Origin: Polycladidibacter hongkongensis
Lineage (GTDB): Bacteria > Pseudomonadota > Alphaproteobacteria > Rhizobiales > Stappiaceae
DNA length: 64,000 bases
Direction: 5' to 3'
Assembly (NCBI RefSeq): GCF_001561995.1
Contig: NZ_LLWC01000017.1
Span: 62,001-126,000 of the forward strand
Part shown: in pieces, positions 61,527-64,000 of the stretch
How positions within the stretch are numbered: position 1 is the first letter of the stretch
Layout of the letters: each line of letters begins with the position of its first letter
The notes under the pieces: generated by a model
Told to the model about the DNA's origin: nothing
The model's database searches: none
What the model saw: the letters and a program-made list of their open reading frames with translations, nothing else
Translations under genes and position numbers: made by a program

Positions 61527-62774
61527 ATGGACGAGACGCACTATGACAGCGCAGAAACGCAAGAGGTTGAGGCGCGGGAGCAGGGGCTGTTTGCGCGGCT
61601 TCCGCAAGCAATCAAACGCGCCAAGAAGGCTTGCAGCGGCTGGTCCAATCACCTGAGCGCTATTGATGTGGGTGAGGTATGCTCCCGGGCAGAATTAGCT
61701 CAGCTGCCGTTGTTGAGAAAGGCAGATCTTCTGGAGGCGCAGAAAAACGCGGCGCCATTTGGCGGGTTTGTTGCTGAGGGTGGCGCAGGGCTGCCAAGGT
61801 ATTTCCTCTCCCCCGGGCCTATTGCCGAGCCTCAGGGCTTGGGCAGCGACCCTTGGAACAGCGCAAGAGCGCTTTATGCAATCGGTGTTCGGGCAAGTGA
61901 TGTGGTGCATAATACCTTTGCCTATCACATGACACCGGGGGGCTTTATTCTGGATTATGGTGCTCGCGCACTCGGGGCGAGTGTGATTCCGGCGGGCACT
62001 GCGGGTATCGATTTGCAGCTTGCCGCGATTGAGAGGTATGCGCCGGATACATATACAGGCACGCCAGACTATCTAAAAATCTTATTAGAAAAAGCCGAGG
62101 AGGCAGGTGCGCCGCTGCGTTGCTTTAAAAAGGCATTGGTTTCCGGCGGGGCGCTTTATCCTAGCCTGCGGGAATACTATCGCGAGAAAGGTATCGATGT
62201 TTACCAGTGCTATGCGACGGCAGATCTTGGGGTAATTGCCTATGAAAGCCGCGGCGGCGAGGGATTGATCGTCAACGAGGATATGATCGTGGAAATTGTA
62301 CGCCCGGGAACGGGTGAGCCGGTTGCCGAGGGCGATGTTGGCGAGGTGGTTGTTTCCGTCTTCAACGGGGCCTATCCGCTTATACGCTTTGCAACAGGGG
62401 ATCTTTCTGCGGTGATGACTGGCTCATCGCCTTGCGGGCGTAGCAATATGCGCCTTAAGGGCTGGATGGGGCGAGCCGATCAACGAACAAAAGTAAAAGG
62501 TATGTTTGTCGATCCGGCGCAAATAGAACAGGTGCGGCAAGACATGGGCCTGACAGGGCGCTTGCGACTTGTTGTGAAGCGCGAAGAGCAACGGGACGTG
62601 ATGGTGCTGCAGGCGGAGGTTGAGAGTGCCGATAGCGACTTGGCAGATGCGTTGGCGGATGCCATGCAAAAGCGCACAGGATTGCGCGGAAAAGTTGAGC
62701 TGCACGGGGTCGGAGAGCTTGCAAATGATGGCAAAGTCATTAGTGACGAGCGGGCACTGGAAGAACCGGCGTGA
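61527..62774 (+). CDS. PaaK-like AMP-binding protein with an altered P-loop
   Basis: A 415-residue relative of phenylacetate-CoA ligase, of normal length. PaaK-like parts include YRE-KGIDVYQCYATADLG, the Asp in IRFATGDLS, the GRADQRTKVKGMFVDPAQIEQV hinge and a late lysine in NDGKVISDER. The phosphate-binding loop, normally SSGTTGxP, is here SPGPIAEP (95-102). It may be a ligase subfamily with different nucleotide handling, or a non-catalytic acyl-binding protein. Position after the Liv genes suggests a shared substrate with the first ligase. The start has GGGGGGTAGGCA upstream. Confidence 0.85.
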   Translation: MDETHYDSAETQEVEAREQGLFARLPQAIKRAKKACSGWSNHLSAIDVGEVCSRAELAQLPLLRKADLLEAQKNAAPFGGFVAEGGAGLPRYFLSPGPIAEPQGLGSDPWNSARALYAIGVRASDVVHNTFAYHMTPGGFILDYGARALGASVIPAGTAGIDLQLAAIERYAPDTYTGTPDYLKILLEKAEEAGAPLRCFKKALVSGGALYPSLREYYREKGIDVYQCYATADLGVIAYESRGGEGLIVNEDMIVEIVRPGTGEPVAEGDVGEVVVSVFNGAYPLIRFATGDLSAVMTGSSPCGRSNMRLKGWMGRADQRTKVKGMFVDPAQIEQVRQDMGLTGRLRLVVKREEQRDVMVLQAEVESADSDLADALADAMQKRTGLRGKVELHGVGELANDGKVISDERALEEPA

Positions 62775-62855
62775 CTGGCCGTGCCTGCGCACCGGTTTCA
62801 TGCATTCAGTGAAAAAGGTGGCTTGCCACTTGGCGCGGCTTAGGTGCTTCTCTAT

Positions 62856-62872
62856 GTAGAAAAGGATTCTAC
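62856..62872. promoter_or_regulatory. Irr-box-like dyad before hemH
   Basis: GTAGAA (62856-62861) and TTCTAC (62867-62872) flank 5 bases and end 20 bases before the hemH start. The TAGAA...TTCTA symmetry recalls the iron control element bound by Irr in Alphaproteobacteria, but the spacer is 2 bases longer than I recall for that motif. It could also mask the ribosome site. Confidence 0.35.
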
Positions 62873-62892
62873 TTACGAGAGGTGGTTGCCAG

Positions 62893-63963
62893 ATGGCAGA
62901 TGCGCAGAAGCAAGCTGTAAATGCAAGCGACGAATACACCGTGTTGCCTACGGAGCATCCGCAGGTTGCTTTTGGGCGCGTTGGTGTGCTTTTGGTGAAT
63001 CTTGGCACGCCGGATGGTACCGATTTCCGGTCTATGCGGCGGTATCTGGAGGAATTTCTAACTGACAAGCGGGTAATCGAGTGGCCGAAAGCACTGTGGT
63101 ACCCAATTCTCTATGGAATTGTGCTGAACAAACGTCCGCAGAAATCCGGTGCAGCTTATCGCGAAATCTGGAATACTGAACTTGACGAAAGCCCACTGCG
63201 CACCATCACCCGCAGTCAGTGCGAGAAGATGGCGGCCCGCCTTGCCAATCTGGGTGATCGGCTGGAAGTGGATTGGGCCATGCGCTACGGGCAACCTGCT
63301 ATTCAAGAGGCTATTGCGCGTCTACAGGCGAAGGGATGCGAGCGGATATTGGTGTTCCCGCTGTATCCGCAGTACGCAGCCTCAACCACTGCGACGGTGA
63401 ATGATGAAGTTTGCCGTTATATGCTGAAGCAGCGTTGGCAGCCTGCATTGCGGACCGCCCCAGCTTATCATGATGATCCTGCTTATATTTCTGCTTTGGC
63501 CAAGTCGATTGAGACACACCTAGCGGGTTTGGATTTTGAGCCGGAGGTGATGCTTGCCTCGTTTCACGGTATCCCGCAGAGCTATTTCAAAAAGGGCGAT
63601 CCTTACCACTGCCACTGTCAAAAAACGGCAAGATTGCTGGCGAAGGAGCTGGGCTGGGAGGAAGGTCGGCTGCGCATAACCTTCCAATCGCGTTTTGGGC
63701 CAGAAGAATGGTTGCAGCCCTACACAGACAAAACCGTAGAAGAGTTGGCCAAGCAAGGCGTTAAGAAGCTGGCGATATTAAACCCCGGCTTTGTGGCGGA
63801 TTGTCTTGAAACACTGGAAGAGATTGCCGGAGAAGCCGGAGAGATTTTCCTTGAACATGGCGGAGAGAAATTCAGCCATATTCCTTGCCTTAATGACAGC
63901 GAGATTGGCATGGATGTGCTTGAGGCGGTAGTGCGACGCGAGCTGAAGGGGTGGCTGGAATAG
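62893..63963 (+). CDS. hemH: Ferrochelatase
   Basis: A 356-residue enzyme inserting Fe(II) into protoporphyrin IX, the last step of protoheme synthesis. Signature GVLLVNLGTPDGTD begins the fold (about 33-46). The catalytic histidine lies in LASFHGIPQSYFKKGDPYHCHC (near 219), and the second key residue, a glutamate, in FVADCLETLEEIAGE. The N-terminal 30 residues are a polar extension relative to E. coli HemH. GAGAGGTGG lies upstream of the ATG. It is the last gene in the window; the remaining 37 bases show nothing. Confidence 0.96.
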   Translation: MADAQKQAVNASDEYTVLPTEHPQVAFGRVGVLLVNLGTPDGTDFRSMRRYLEEFLTDKRVIEWPKALWYPILYGIVLNKRPQKSGAAYREIWNTELDESPLRTITRSQCEKMAARLANLGDRLEVDWAMRYGQPAIQEAIARLQAKGCERILVFPLYPQYAASTTATVNDEVCRYMLKQRWQPALRTAPAYHDDPAYISALAKSIETHLAGLDFEPEVMLASFHGIPQSYFKKGDPYHCHCQKTARLLAKELGWEEGRLRITFQSRFGPEEWLQPYTDKTVEELAKQGVKKLAILNPGFVADCLETLEEIAGEAGEIFLEHGGEKFSHIPCLNDSEIGMDVLEAVVRRELKGWLE

Positions 63964-64000
63964 CGGGTAAGGCCGATCCTCCTTGAATATTCAAATAGAG

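Overview
The window reads as chromosomal DNA of a marine-type alphaproteobacterium. The best guess is Hyphomicrobiales near Pseudovibrio or Stappiaceae, inferred from gene content, moderate GC and frequent TTG/GTG starts; no database search was possible. Supporting signs are the order SUV3-like helicase, S4 protein, fdxA, carD on one strand with rpoH beside it, an alphaproteobacterial C-P lyase operon containing a DUF1045 gene, and a periplasmic DUF1007/NicO metal exporter. Most of the window is dense ordinary chromosome. No insertion sequence, prophage, CRISPR array, tRNA or rRNA was seen.

Layout. 1-5.5 kb: stress and transcription block on the minus strand (rpoH fragment, carD, fdxA, hslR-like, DExH helicase). 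5.5-7.2 kb: AT-rich gap with a LuxR solo and a possible 40-residue small protein. 7.2-16.5 kb: pyruvate carboxylase, LysR/aldo-keto reductase pair, TerB-like protein and a large AsmA protein. 16.5-20.1 kb: a Tat-exported molybdenum hydroxylase (two subunits, no FAD subunit) divergent from its likely TetR regulator. 20.1-28.9 kb: complete C-P lyase core (phnG-N) with a 2H-phosphoesterase-like DUF1045 protein and a hexapeptide transferase, divergent from phnF; neither a transporter nor phnP is present. 29-37.4 kb: MarC, CYTH-CHAD, FadR-type regulator, copper ATPase, ArsC/Spx-like protein, creatininase-family amidohydrolase, an orphan ABC ATPase and a MarR regulator. 37.4-45.9 kb: EamA transporter and LacI regulator, a COG0523 metal-chaperone GTPase coupled to a WD40 protein, LysR, Leu/Val dehydrogenase and a DUF1007-NicO fusion.

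46-52.7 kb holds a TakP-like TRAP transporter (2-oxo acid type) with a long structured leader, convergent with an OmpR-type regulator and a hybrid histidine kinase. 53-62.8 kb holds the most intriguing unit: an acyl-CoA synthetase, five Liv-type ABC genes, an RNase T2 with an unexplained N-terminal region, and a PaaK-like protein whose phosphate-binding loop is rewritten. It is preceded by two perfect inverted repeats. It looks like an uptake-and-CoA-activation module for an unknown carboxylic acid. The window ends with ferrochelatase.

How they fit: several units pair a transporter with the enzyme or regulator that would handle its cargo. The phn operon converts phosphonates to phosphoribosyl diphosphate. 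The Liv/ligase unit would import and activate an organic acid. The TRAP system would bring in keto acids that could feed pyruvate carboxylase and the amino-acid dehydrogenase.
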